From assembly GCA_023408315.1 (NCBI GenBank), contig JAEYKI010000001.1, positions 62,001 through 126,000 of the forward strand: 64,000 bases of DNA, given 5' to 3'. Positions 25,105-33,111 of the stretch are shown here, one piece after another (position 1 is the stretch's first letter; every line of letters begins with the position of its first letter). The translations under genes were made by a program, and so were the position numbers. Origin of the DNA: Bacillota bacterium (lineage in GTDB: Bacteria > Bacillota > Clostridia > Christensenellales > Christensenellaceae). The notes beneath the pieces are model-generated. The model was not told where the DNA came from and searched no databases. It saw nothing but the letters and a program-made list of their open reading frames with translations.

Positions 25105-26099
25105 GGCTGGCCCAAACGGATGCCCGCCCGGCCGCGCATAGCCTCCAGAGCGCGGCACGCTTCCAGGGTTTGCCGCTTTGCCTGCGCGTATTCCTCTTTC
25201 ATTTTGTCCGGCTTGGTAATGTACTTTAAAAAGCTCTTCGCCTCCGCCGCCATCAGTTCTGTCCTGGTATAATTGCGCAGCACGCGTTCCTTCTGCCCGT
25301 CCCTGTGAACAATAAACACATCGCTCATTTCCACCGCAAAACCAATCCTCATGGTAGCCAGGTCACCCAGTATCTCGCAGCCAATCGCACCCTGCCCAGT
25401 TTTGGAAAGGGATATATTCACATGCTTGTCCGGGTATATAAACAGGCCGTTTCCATACGCGTCCCCGCCGGTGGATGCAAACCCCGCCGTATATGCAATG
25501 GAATCCGGCACGCCAAACCAGTCCAGCGCCGGATACACGCAGTATACCCCCATATCCATCAGGCAGCCGCCCGCCATCGCAGGGTTGAATATATTGGGGC
25601 TTTCGCCCATCATCAGGCTGTTATATTTGGAAGAAAGCTGCGAAAAATCAAGGCGCGCCATACTGACGTTTCCCAGGCGGCCAACCGCCTCCCGGATGCG
25701 CCTGCGCCCCGGGTGGTGCATATACAGAATCGCTTCCATATACACAAGGCCCTTCTGGTCTGCCAGGCCGGAGAGTTCTTCGTATTCCGCGGGCGCAACC
25801 GCTATGGGCTTTTCGCACAGCACATGCTTTCCGTTCTGCAAAAACAGCCTGCTTTGCGCCACATGCAGGCCGTTCGGGCTTGCGATGTACACGGCGTCTA
25901 TCCCGTCCCACGCGGCCAGCGCCTCCAGGTCGTCAAACGCTTTTTGGCAGCCATATTTTGCGCCCAAAACCCTTGCTTTTGCAAACTCACGGGAATAAAC
26001 GGCAGAAAGCTCCATACCCTGCACATCGCGCAGGCTCTCCATAAACGCTTCCGTTATCCAGCTTGTACCCACGGTCGCAATTCTGATTATACTGTTCAT
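25101..26099 (-). CDS. Gfo/Idh/MocA family oxidoreductase, last gene of the microcompartment operon
   Basis: The 332-residue protein starts with the NAD(P) fold IRIATVGTSWITEAFMESLR and has the family signature LCEKPIAVAPAEYEEL near residue 95, where the lysine of EKP is catalytic. The C-terminal half (MDMGVYCVYPALDWFG) forms the substrate domain. It probably oxidises or reduces a sugar or a short polyol. The ATG at 26099 follows GGAGGGG; a longer frame upstream is spurious. It lies 34 bases after the aldo/keto reductase and ends the operon. The exact substrate is unknown. Confidence 0.85.
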   Translation of the reverse strand: MNSIIRIATVGTSWITEAFMESLRDVQGMELSAVYSREFAKARVLGAKYGCQKAFDDLEALAAWDGIDAVYIASPNGLHVAQSRLFLQNGKHVLCEKPIAVAPAEYEELSGLADQKGLVYMEAILYMHHPGRRRIREAVGRLGNVSMARLDFSQLSSKYNSLMMGESPNIFNPAMAGGCLMDMGVYCVYPALDWFGVPDSIAYTAGFASTGGDAYGNGLFIYPDKHVNISLSKTGQGAIGCEILGDLATMRIGFAVEMSDVFIVHRDGQKERVLRNYTRTELMAAEAKSFLKYITKPDKMKEEYAQAKRQTLEACRALEAMRGRAGIRLGQP

Positions 26100-26133
26100 G
26101 GTCCCACCCCTCCAACAGCAATAAATCCGCCGG

Positions 26134-27276
26134 TTATCTTTTTGCAAACGTGGCGGCCACAGACGGCATATGCGCGCTGATCTGTATCTTTTGCGGGCAT
26201 TTGCTTTCGCACGCGCCGCAGCCAATGCAGTTTTCCGCGCCGGTACCCGGCCCCTGCCACTGCAGCATGGCGGCATATGTGCCCCGCCCCGCGTCCTCGC
26301 CGTACAGGCGGATGTCGTTGTACGCCTCAAAATTAGAGGCAATGCTCACGCCCTGCGGGCAGTCGCAATACCCGCAGCCCGTGCAGGGTACGGCAATCAG
26401 TTCAGCAAAAATATCTTTTGCCTGTTTGATCACCTGCCTGTCGCTCCCGGTAAAAGCGCGTGCGTTTTGCGCGTAACGTACATTGTCCACAGTCTGCTGC
26501 ATGGAACTCATGCCGCTCAAAACAACGGATACCTCTGAAATATCCCACAGGTAATCAAGCGCCCATTGCACCGGTTCGGCTTTCCTTTGGCTTTTGCCGA
26601 ATATCTCGCGCACCTGCGCGGGCGGATTTGCCAGTTTGCCGCCCAACAGCGGCTCCATAATCACAACGCCCAGGCCCTTTGCCGCGGCGGCATGCAGGCC
26701 TTTTAAGCCTGCCTGCATTTCCTCGTTCATATAATTCATCTGTACCTGGCAGAACTCCCAGCCGTCCCATGCATTTAAAACCTGCTCAAACACAGGGTAG
26801 CTGTCGTGGAAAGAGAACCCTATGTGCCCAATTTTTCCCGCTTTTTTTGCGCGCTCGGCCTCGCCAATCAGGTCAAACTTCAGCACGGTTTCCAGGTTCT
26901 CTGTGGACAATGCGTGCAGCAAATAAAAATCAATATGTTCCTCTTGCAGCCTTGTAAGCTGTTCGTCCAAAAACCTGTTGAAATCCTCTTTCTTCTGTAC
27001 AAAAAACACCGGCGATTTGTCTGCCAGCGTAACTTTGGAGCGAAAGCCATCCTTCAGCGCTTTGCCCAGCACAACCTCGCTCACGCCGTTGTGGTATGGG
27101 TAGGCCGTATCCACGTAGTTTACGCCATTGTCTATGGCGTAGCGGATCATGCGTACCGCCTCATCCTCTTCAATTTCCGGGCCAAAATTCTTCCCGCCCG
27201 CGCAGGGCAGCCGCATGCAGCCAAACCCCAATATGGACGCGCTCACGCCCGTTTTACCGATTTGCCTTTGTTCCAT
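26134..27276 (-). CDS. Aldo/keto reductase with C-terminal ferredoxin-like domain
   Basis: The 380-residue protein has a reductase barrel (about 1-280) with GKTGVSASILGFGCMRLP and DTAYPYHNGVSEVVLGKAL. A domain with two cysteine clusters follows: CTGCGYCDCPQG and CIGCGACESKCPQ. These fit 4Fe-4S sites, as in other ferredoxin-type aldo/keto reductases of anaerobes. The start abuts the stop of the aldolase gene (1-base overlap). In the microcompartment operon it could reduce lactaldehyde to 1,2-propanediol with electrons from an iron-sulfur donor. That role is inference; no known targeting peptide is seen. Confidence 0.85.
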   Translation of the reverse strand: MEQRQIGKTGVSASILGFGCMRLPCAGGKNFGPEIEEDEAVRMIRYAIDNGVNYVDTAYPYHNGVSEVVLGKALKDGFRSKVTLADKSPVFFVQKKEDFNRFLDEQLTRLQEEHIDFYLLHALSTENLETVLKFDLIGEAERAKKAGKIGHIGFSFHDSYPVFEQVLNAWDGWEFCQVQMNYMNEEMQAGLKGLHAAAAKGLGVVIMEPLLGGKLANPPAQVREIFGKSQRKAEPVQWALDYLWDISEVSVVLSGMSSMQQTVDNVRYAQNARAFTGSDRQVIKQAKDIFAELIAVPCTGCGYCDCPQGVSIASNFEAYNDIRLYGEDAGRGTYAAMLQWQGPGTGAENCIGCGACESKCPQKIQISAHMPSVAATFAKR

Positions 27277-28154
27277 CAGCGTAAACCTGCTTTCTTTAAT
27301 TTTTCAATTACTTCCTGCGTAATCTGTTCTATCAGTTTTTCCGCATCTTGTTGTGCTCCCGCGCCGGGCGCGCTCTTTTGGGCCGTTTCGCATACGCCGC
27401 TTCTGCCGCAGCTTGTGCATTCCTTAATGGGGCCGGACGCGGGCAGCACATCCCTGTCGTTCATGGTTTTAACCGAACAGGCGGGCTCGCCGCCGCCGCT
27501 TACCCCCAACCGCGCGCGTATATCCATCAGGGGTTCTATCTGCTGGCAGCTCAGTTTCATGGATTGCCCAATGATATAGCTGGTATTAAAAATAATATTC
27601 GCATAGTATTCCACAGATTCCATACGGTGGTACGCCTGCATCAGGCTGTCCCCCCAGGTAAGGGCCCCGTGGTTCGCCATTAAAACCGCGTTGTACTTGG
27701 TGCAGAAGGGTGCAATGGAATCCGGCACCTCCTGGGTGCCCGGCGTGGCGTACCTGGCCACAGGCACGCTGCCCAGGGACATCAGCGCCTCGGTCAGTAT
27801 GGGCTGGTCCAGGCCGATGCCCGCAATGGCAAAGGAGGTTGCGTAAGGCGGATGCGCGTGCACCACCGCAACCACGTCCGGGTTTTCCCTGTAGACGCGC
27901 AGATGCATCTTTACTTCAGAAGAAGGCTTGCAGTCGCTGTAGCCAACCACCTCGCCGTCCAGATTCATTTTCACCATCATATCCCGGTCCATAAAACCCT
28001 TGGATACGCCCGTGGGCGTGGCCAGAATTTCAGTGGGAGATATTTTGCAGCTGATGTTCCCGTCGTTGGAGACCACCAGGTTTTTTGCGTACATACGCCT
28101 GCCTATTTCAACAATCTGTTCTTTTGCTTCAAAAACGGATGGATAAACCGCCAT
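27276..28154 (-). CDS. Class II aldolase (fuculose-1-P / rhamnulose-1-P type) with targeting-like tail
   Basis: The aldolase core (about 1-215) has the zinc site HAHPPYATSF and a third histidine in MANHGALTWGDS, plus VSNDGNISCKI and TEALMSLGS. The family splits ketose 1-phosphates into dihydroxyacetone phosphate and L-lactaldehyde (or glycolaldehyde). The 75-residue tail has a linker with four cysteines (ACSVK, then ECTSCGRSGVCE) and ends in an amphipathic helix, AEKLIEQITQEVIEKLKKAG. Such C-terminal helices target the aldolase to shells in fucose/rhamnose microcompartments. It is the only signature enzyme in this operon. Confidence 0.9.
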   Translation of the reverse strand: MAVYPSVFEAKEQIVEIGRRMYAKNLVVSNDGNISCKISPTEILATPTGVSKGFMDRDMMVKMNLDGEVVGYSDCKPSSEVKMHLRVYRENPDVVAVVHAHPPYATSFAIAGIGLDQPILTEALMSLGSVPVARYATPGTQEVPDSIAPFCTKYNAVLMANHGALTWGDSLMQAYHRMESVEYYANIIFNTSYIIGQSMKLSCQQIEPLMDIRARLGVSGGGEPACSVKTMNDRDVLPASGPIKECTSCGRSGVCETAQKSAPGAGAQQDAEKLIEQITQEVIEKLKKAGLR

Positions 28155-28249
28155 GTTAATACCTCTACTCTTCTGTAATGGAAAAAGGCAAAACCGCCTT
28201 ACCGGTTTGCCGCTTTAGTCCGATCATTCTATACATCCCGCGCATACGC

Positions 28250-28552
28250 TCAGTCCTGTTCTTTCGCAGTGGCCGTCTTCTTTCCGGGTACGTCAAAATG
28301 ATCCACAAAACCACAGATGGTGCAGTCCACCACCGCTTTTTTGTCGTTAATAATCATTTGGGAAGCGCCCCCGTCTACGTTCACCAGCACAATATCGCCT
28401 ATGCCCGCGTCCGCCGCGTCCATTACGATCTGCCGGGAACCGTAAGGTTTCCCTTCCAGATCAATATACTCCACCAGCATCAGCTTGTGCCCCCTGTGCG
28501 AGGGCATTTTTACAGTGGATACCAGGTTGCCAACCACCCTTGCCAGCAGCAT
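28250..28552 (-). CDS. BMC-P pentameric vertex protein (EutN/CcmL family), copy 1
   Basis: The 100-residue protein has the OB-like EutN fold: LLARVVGNLVSTVKMPSHRG, KLMLVEYI, then DAADAGIGDIVLVNVDGGAS. Five copies cap shell vertices. The start at 28552 is the family start; upstream in-frame codons lie within the preceding hexamer gene. The C-terminal 20 residues (VPGKKTATAKEQD) are an added polar tail. It follows the hexamer gene by one base. The hexamer-pentamer pair is a tandem duplicate of the pair at 28864-29437. Confidence 0.92.
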   Translation of the reverse strand: MLLARVVGNLVSTVKMPSHRGHKLMLVEYIDLEGKPYGSRQIVMDAADAGIGDIVLVNVDGGASQMIINDKKAVVDCTICGFVDHFDVPGKKTATAKEQD

Positions 28553-28553
28553 T

Positions 28554-28835
28554 TCAGCCTTCTTTGCCCGGCAGTATACCTTCCACGTCGTCATGCGGGC
28601 GCGGAATTACATGCACGGAGAACAGCTCGCCAACCCGTTTTGCGGCGGCAGCGCCCGCGTCCACAGCGGCTTTCACCGCGCCCACGTCGCCCCGCACCAT
28701 CACTGTCACCAGGCCGGAACCTATCTTTTCCTTTCCAATCAGCGTAACGTTTGCGGCTTTCACCATTGCGTCCGCCGCCTCAATTGCGCCAACCAGCCCT
28801 TTTGTCTCCACCATACCCAATGCCTGTTTTTCCAT
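28554..28835 (-). CDS. BMC-H hexameric shell protein (PduA/EutM type), copy 1
   Basis: The 93-residue protein is one BMC domain: ALGMVETKGLVGAIEAADAM, KIGSGLVTVMVRGDVGAVKA, VDAGAAAAKRVG and VHVIPRPHDDVEGILP. The motif KIGSG forms the central pore, as in PduA and EutM, which pass small polar metabolites. The ATG at 28835 has AAGGGGG upstream. It is nearly identical to the hexamer at 29135; differences are scattered conservative changes and a shorter tail. Confidence 0.95.
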   Translation of the reverse strand: MEKQALGMVETKGLVGAIEAADAMVKAANVTLIGKEKIGSGLVTVMVRGDVGAVKAAVDAGAAAAKRVGELFSVHVIPRPHDDVEGILPGKEG

Positions 28836-28863
28836 TTTATTTTCCCCCTTCAAATGCTTATGC

Positions 28864-29133
28864 TTACAAATCTTCGTTTAAACGGTCTATAAAACCCACA
28901 ATGGACGAATCCACGGGTATCATGTTCAGTTCCGGGAAGGGCAGGCACGCTTCCTTGCTGCCAATGAGGTATACCCAGTCGCCCACGCCCGCCTGCCGCG
29001 TCCCGTCCGCGGAAACGATGAGTTCCTTTGGCTTTCCGTTCTCAATGCGCTGCACAATCAGAAGCTTAACGCCCTTTAAGTTTTCGTCCTTCACCGTGCT
29101 CACCACGGTGCCAACCACCTTGCCCTGGTACAT
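28864..29133 (-). CDS. BMC-P pentameric vertex protein, copy 2
   Basis: The 89-residue protein has MYQGKVVGTVVSTVKDENLK, GVKLLIVQRI, then RQAGVGDWVYLIGSKEA and SIVGFIDRL. It is a vertex protein like the others but less similar to copy 1 than the paired hexamers are to each other. The start ATG lies one base after the stop of the upstream hexamer gene and has no good ribosome site, so translation is probably coupled. Three different vertex proteins in one operon is common for catabolic microcompartments. Confidence 0.92.
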   Translation of the reverse strand: MYQGKVVGTVVSTVKDENLKGVKLLIVQRIENGKPKELIVSADGTRQAGVGDWVYLIGSKEACLPFPELNMIPVDSSIVGFIDRLNEDL

Positions 29134-29134
29134 A

Positions 29135-29437
29135 TTACTTTTTGCCCGCCGCGGTTTTTGCAGCCGCGCCCGGCAGTATGCCTTCCACGTCTTCATGCGG
29201 GCTGGGGATCACATGCACGCTCACCAGCTCGCCAACCCGCTTTGCGGCGGCAGCGCCCGCGTCCACAGAAGCTTTTACCGCGCCCACATCTCCGCGCACC
29301 ATGACTGTTACAAGCCCGGAGCCAATCTGCTCTTTGCCAATCAGTTTTACATTTGCGGCCTTTACCATTGCGTCCGCCGCTTCAATGGCCCCAACAAGCC
29401 CTCTTGTTTCCACCATGCCCAACGCCAGTTTCTCCAT
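29135..29437 (-). CDS. BMC-H hexameric shell protein (PduA/EutM type), copy 2
   Basis: The 100-residue protein has the single BMC domain with ALGMVETRGLVGAIEAADAM, QIGSGLVTVMVRGDVGAVKA and VHVIPSPHEDVEGILP. It has a short alanine/lysine tail (AAAKTAAGKK) absent from copy 1. Its pore loop reads QIGSG. Likely the main facet tile together with copy 1. Nucleotide similarity to copy 1 is high across most of the gene, so the duplication may be recent or maintained by conversion. Confidence 0.95.
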   Translation of the reverse strand: MEKLALGMVETRGLVGAIEAADAMVKAANVKLIGKEQIGSGLVTVMVRGDVGAVKASVDAGAAAAKRVGELVSVHVIPSPHEDVEGILPGAAAKTAAGKK

Positions 29438-29469
29438 GTTTGGTTTCTCCTTTATTATTTCCTTTTATC

Positions 29470-30018
29470 CTAGAAAATCGCTTTTACAATATCCGGATGG
29501 GGCGCCGGTATCACCACCGTGCGCGATACCATGCCCGCCGCGCCTTCCTGGCCCCGTGCCGCTTCCACGGCGAACCGCGCCGCGGCAACATCCCCCGTAA
29601 GTGTTACGAAGGACTTGCCGCCCAGGCCCCTGCCCAGGCGAATCTCTATCAGTTCTATATCCGCGGCCTTTACCGCCGTATCCGCGCACAGAATGGCGGA
29701 TACCAACGAGAACGTCTCAATAATGCCCAGCGCCCGGCACCCGGCAATCTCCGTGCAGGCCGATACCGCCCGGATCACCTGCGGGTCCACGTTGGGGATC
29801 ACCACGCTGTCCACCAGCGTTTCCTGCGCAACCTCGCTTCCCGCCGCAACAGAGGCCGACACCGCCGCCACCCCGCCGGAGACCAGCACAATATATTTGC
29901 CCGCGCAGGCGGTCTGCGCCGCGGCAAGCGTAACATCCGCAGCCTTCAGCATGGCGTCGCCCGCTTCTATGCCCTTTGGTATGCAATTTGTTTCAACCAT
30001 TCCCAACGCGTAACTCAT
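29470..30018 (-). CDS. pduT: BMC-T tandem-domain shell protein, PduT-like
   Basis: The 182-residue protein holds two BMC domains (about 1-90 and 95-182), so three copies form a pseudo-hexamer. Domain 1 is ALGMVETNCIPKGIEAGDAM and domain 2 is ALGIIETFSLVSAILCADTA. Cys38 sits in the pore loop (TACAGKYIV), at the same residue number as the cysteine of Citrobacter/Salmonella PduT that holds a 4Fe-4S cluster on the threefold axis. This supports an electron path across the shell, fed by PduS just downstream (3 bases away). Confidence 0.9.
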   Translation of the reverse strand: MSYALGMVETNCIPKGIEAGDAMLKAADVTLAAAQTACAGKYIVLVSGGVAAVSASVAAGSEVAQETLVDSVVIPNVDPQVIRAVSACTEIAGCRALGIIETFSLVSAILCADTAVKAADIELIEIRLGRGLGGKSFVTLTGDVAAARFAVEAARGQEGAAGMVSRTVVIPAPHPDIVKAIF

Positions 30019-30021
30019 GTA

Positions 30022-31335
30022 TTATTCCTCAATCAGTATTTCGTTTTCCAAAACCTGCGCCCTGCCCGCAATGCTCGCGTGGATATCCGCTCCCAGGCCC
30101 TGGGCCTCCGCAATAAGCTGCCCTTTTACCACACAGCCGCCGGTTTTCACCACCGGCTTTGCGGGCGCGCCAATGTGCATTTTCAGCGGCAAACGTACGC
30201 TTTGCACATGCAGTTTCTCCACCAAGGGCATATCGCGGTCGTACCTCGCGATATCAAGCCGCGCCAGCAACCTGTGCGTAGGCACTTTTATGTCGCTTAT
30301 ATTGCCGCTCGCCACAGGGTACGCTGTTTTTTTAACCGGTTTCACGCCCTGCCTGCCCAGCTCCTGCTTGGCCCGCTGCATCATGCGCGAGGGCGCGAGT
30401 GAAAAGTTGCAGGCAAAAAGCGTGCACAACCCGCAGTCGCAGCAGGAGAATATGCCGTTCGCCTCGCCAAAGTCCGGCGCTCCAAGCGCCATGCCGCGCA
30501 TCACCTTGTGCGGCTCCACCTTCAGGCCCAGCGCGTTCCTGGGGCACATCTGCGTGCAAAAGTTGCACTGGCAGCATACGCTGCGCGCCAGCTTCAGGTC
30601 GCTTTCCAGCGAGCCCGTGCGCTTTTGGATCAGCGGGTGTTCTTTGGGAAACACCAGTATGCCGCCCGTCGTTTTGGTCACGGGCTCGTCCGGGCTGCTT
30701 GTGATGCGTCCCATCATGGGCCCGCCAATAACCACGCTGTAGCCGGATAAATCATCCGGCCCGCCCGCAGCGGCAATCAAAGAGCGCACGCTTGCGCCAA
30801 TGGGCGCCCGGAACACCGCAGGGTTTTTCACCTCGCCGTTCACTGTCACCAGCTTTTCTGTCAGGGGCGCGCATTTAAGCGCGTTCGCAACGTCCGCCAG
30901 GGTGGATACGTTCTGCACCACCGCCCCAACGTCCAGCGGCAGCCCGCCGGTTGGCACCACTTTTCCCATAGCCTCATATACAATCTGCTGCTCGTCCCCC
31001 GCGGGGTAATAGCTTTCCATCAGCAGGAATTCTATGTTTGCGCTGCCAATTGCGCTTTTAAGCGCTTCAATGGCAGCCGTGTATTTCTTTTTGGTGGCAA
31101 TCACGCCGCGCTTTGCGCCCGCGGCCTCCATGCAGGCTTTCAGCCCCGCAATCACCATGGGCGCATACAGCTCCATCACCGTGCGGTCCGTGCGCAGCAG
31201 CGGCTCGCACTCCGCGCCGTTTGCAATCACAACCTCCGCGCTGCAATTCAGCTTCACGTGCGTGGGGAAACCCGCGCCGCCCGCGCCCACAACTCCGGAG
31301 TCTTTTATCTTCTGCAGTATCAAATCCCTGTCCAT
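30022..31335 (-). CDS. pduS: PduS-like flavin/iron-sulfur oxidoreductase (RnfC/SLBB type)
   Basis: The 437-residue protein has the RnfC-like start GVVGAGGAGFPTHVKLN, the NADH/FMN region VIANGAECEPLLRTD, an SLBB strand region, and two ferredoxin clusters: CCQCNFCTQMCP and CCDCGLCTLFAC. PduS in cobalamin-type compartments passes electrons from NADH. Here no cobalamin enzyme is present, so it may serve NAD+ recycling with PduT. The ATG at 31335 is 3 bases after the pduP stop; a GTG at 31341 overlaps that stop and is an alternative. Confidence 0.9.
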   Translation of the reverse strand: MDRDLILQKIKDSGVVGAGGAGFPTHVKLNCSAEVVIANGAECEPLLRTDRTVMELYAPMVIAGLKACMEAAGAKRGVIATKKKYTAAIEALKSAIGSANIEFLLMESYYPAGDEQQIVYEAMGKVVPTGGLPLDVGAVVQNVSTLADVANALKCAPLTEKLVTVNGEVKNPAVFRAPIGASVRSLIAAAGGPDDLSGYSVVIGGPMMGRITSSPDEPVTKTTGGILVFPKEHPLIQKRTGSLESDLKLARSVCCQCNFCTQMCPRNALGLKVEPHKVMRGMALGAPDFGEANGIFSCCDCGLCTLFACNFSLAPSRMMQRAKQELGRQGVKPVKKTAYPVASGNISDIKVPTHRLLARLDIARYDRDMPLVEKLHVQSVRLPLKMHIGAPAKPVVKTGGCVVKGQLIAEAQGLGADIHASIAGRAQVLENEILIEE

Positions 31336-31337
31336 GC

Positions 31338-32726
31338 TCACACAATCCTAAAGTTGCCGTATAATACGCAGCGCCTCAACCGCGTAAAGCTGCGCGCGCT
31401 GGTAAGCCCCTCGCCCGTGGGCGTGGCAATGGTCAGGGTTGTATATCCTTCGCCGCCAAATCCCAGGCCCGCGTAAGAAGGCGCGTTTTTTACGAATATG
31501 GTGGTATCAAGTGCCCGCGCGGCCATGGAGAGGTGCGTTACGTTTTGGGAATGCATCATGGCTGTATGGTGGCAGCCGTTCTCCGCGCGGATTGCCTTTG
31601 CAATCGCGCTCTTGATATCATGTTCTATGTTCACAATGCCAAGCACAGGCATCAGCATTTCCACCGTGACAAACGGGTGGCCTTCGCCCACCTCAGCAAT
31701 CACAAGCCGCGGATTGCCCGTAAAGGAAACGCCGCTGTCCCCTAATATCACCGCGGCGTCACGGCCCACATAATTGCGGTTAATCACATACCTGCCGTCT
31801 TTATGCACCAAAACAGTGTTTACAATTTTTTGTATGTCGTCTCCATACACACGAAAGGCGCCGTGTTTTTGCATTTCCGCCATCAGTTGCTCGCCAACTT
31901 CGCGGTATACAAACACTTCTTTTTCCGCAATGCACAGCACGTTGTTGTCAAAACTCGCGCCGTCCACAATGTCCTTTGCGGCCTGGGGAATCAGGGCCGT
32001 ATCGTCCACTATCACCGGCGGGTTTCCCGGCCCGGCCGCAATCACCTTTTTGCCGGTCTTCATGGCCACGCGCACCACCGCCTCGCCGCCCGTAATGGCC
32101 AGCAGCGGAATATCTTTATGTTCCATGATCACTTTGCCGCTTTCAAGAGTCGGCTCCTTCACAGTGCAGATCAAGTTTTGCGGCCCGCCCGCGGAGACAA
32201 TCGCCTCGTTTAAAATACGCATGGTCTCAGCGGAAGCGTTCTTTGCCGCCGGATGCGGGTTAAACACCACCGCGTTTCCGCCCGCTATCATGCTGATGGA
32301 ATTGTTAATTACAGTGGAGGTGGGGTTTGTGGAAGGCGTAATTGCGCCAATCACCCCAAAGGGCGCGCGCTCCACCAGAGTAAGCCCAAAATCGCCGGAC
32401 ATTGCGTCCGCGGTCAGGTCCTCTGTTCCCGGCGTTTTTTCTATGGCCAGGCGGTTTTTTGCTATCTTGTCCTCCACCCTGCCGTAACCGGTTTCCCGGT
32501 TTGCCAGTTCAGAGAGGTATTGCACGTTTTCCATGGCTGCCCGGCGCATTGCGCCAATCAGTCGGCCGCGCTGCTCCAGGCTCATTTCTTTTAGCTGCGC
32601 CTGCGCCGCTTTTGCGCCCGCAACCGCCTGCTCCGCCGTATCGCACAGCCAGCCGCCGTTTGTTCCCAGCGCTTTATGCACAGCCGCCTCCACAATGGCG
32701 CGGATCCCGGCTTCCGTTAATTCCAT
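31338..32726 (-). CDS. pduP: CoA-acylating aldehyde dehydrogenase, PduP/EutE-like
   Basis: This enzyme converts propanal, lactaldehyde or a similar aldehyde to its acyl-CoA with NAD+. The 462-residue length and the sequences APFGVIGAITPSTNPTST, GPGNPPVIVDDTA and the nucleophile region DNNVLCIAEKEVFV are typical of PduP/EutE. The first 18 residues (MELTEAGIRAIVEAAVHK) form an amphipathic helix of the kind that targets PduP into the shell. It sits in order after the vertex gene and feeds PduL. No dehydratase product is available locally, so lactaldehyde from the aldolase is the likely substrate. Confidence 0.92.
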   Translation of the reverse strand: MELTEAGIRAIVEAAVHKALGTNGGWLCDTAEQAVAGAKAAQAQLKEMSLEQRGRLIGAMRRAAMENVQYLSELANRETGYGRVEDKIAKNRLAIEKTPGTEDLTADAMSGDFGLTLVERAPFGVIGAITPSTNPTSTVINNSISMIAGGNAVVFNPHPAAKNASAETMRILNEAIVSAGGPQNLICTVKEPTLESGKVIMEHKDIPLLAITGGEAVVRVAMKTGKKVIAAGPGNPPVIVDDTALIPQAAKDIVDGASFDNNVLCIAEKEVFVYREVGEQLMAEMQKHGAFRVYGDDIQKIVNTVLVHKDGRYVINRNYVGRDAAVILGDSGVSFTGNPRLVIAEVGEGHPFVTVEMLMPVLGIVNIEHDIKSAIAKAIRAENGCHHTAMMHSQNVTHLSMAARALDTTIFVKNAPSYAGLGFGGEGYTTLTIATPTGEGLTSARSFTRLRRCVLYGNFRIV

Positions 32727-32750
32727 AGCATCCTCCCGTTATCCCAAAAA

Positions 32751-33059
32751 TCAATCCTGTTTTTCTTCAAACTTACGAAAAATCACTTTCCCGTTCATCT
32801 CCATGGAATCGATGATCGCAACAATCGCCATGTCGGACGGTTTGTTCTCGGTAAGAGCCGTTTGCCGCGAGGAGCTTCCGCCGCACAGCATCACAACCTC
32901 GCCCACGCCTGCCCCAACCGTGTCGATGGCGACAGTGGGCTGCCCCTTCTCCTCAAATGTGGAGAGGTCTATGGGCGCTACAATCAGCAGCTTAAGCCCG
33001 TGCAGTTTTTCCGTTTTATTGGTGCTTACAACGTTCCCTATCACTCGTGCAATCTGCAT
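32751..33059 (-). CDS. BMC-P pentameric vertex protein, copy 3
   Basis: The 102-residue protein has MQIARVIGNVVSTNKTEKLH, GLKLLIVAPI, then DTVGAGVGEVVMLCGGSSSR and AIVAIIDSMEM. It differs from the two downstream vertex proteins and is placed upstream of pduP. The ATG at 33059 is standard. It could form homo-pentamers or mix with the others at the vertices. Confidence 0.92.
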   Translation of the reverse strand: MQIARVIGNVVSTNKTEKLHGLKLLIVAPIDLSTFEEKGQPTVAIDTVGAGVGEVVMLCGGSSSRQTALTENKPSDMAIVAIIDSMEMNGKVIFRKFEEKQD

Positions 33060-33111
33060 ATTCTATCCTGTCCGGGCCGGCAATCAGCCGCCCTCCGCGT
33101 ATTTTGCGGGT

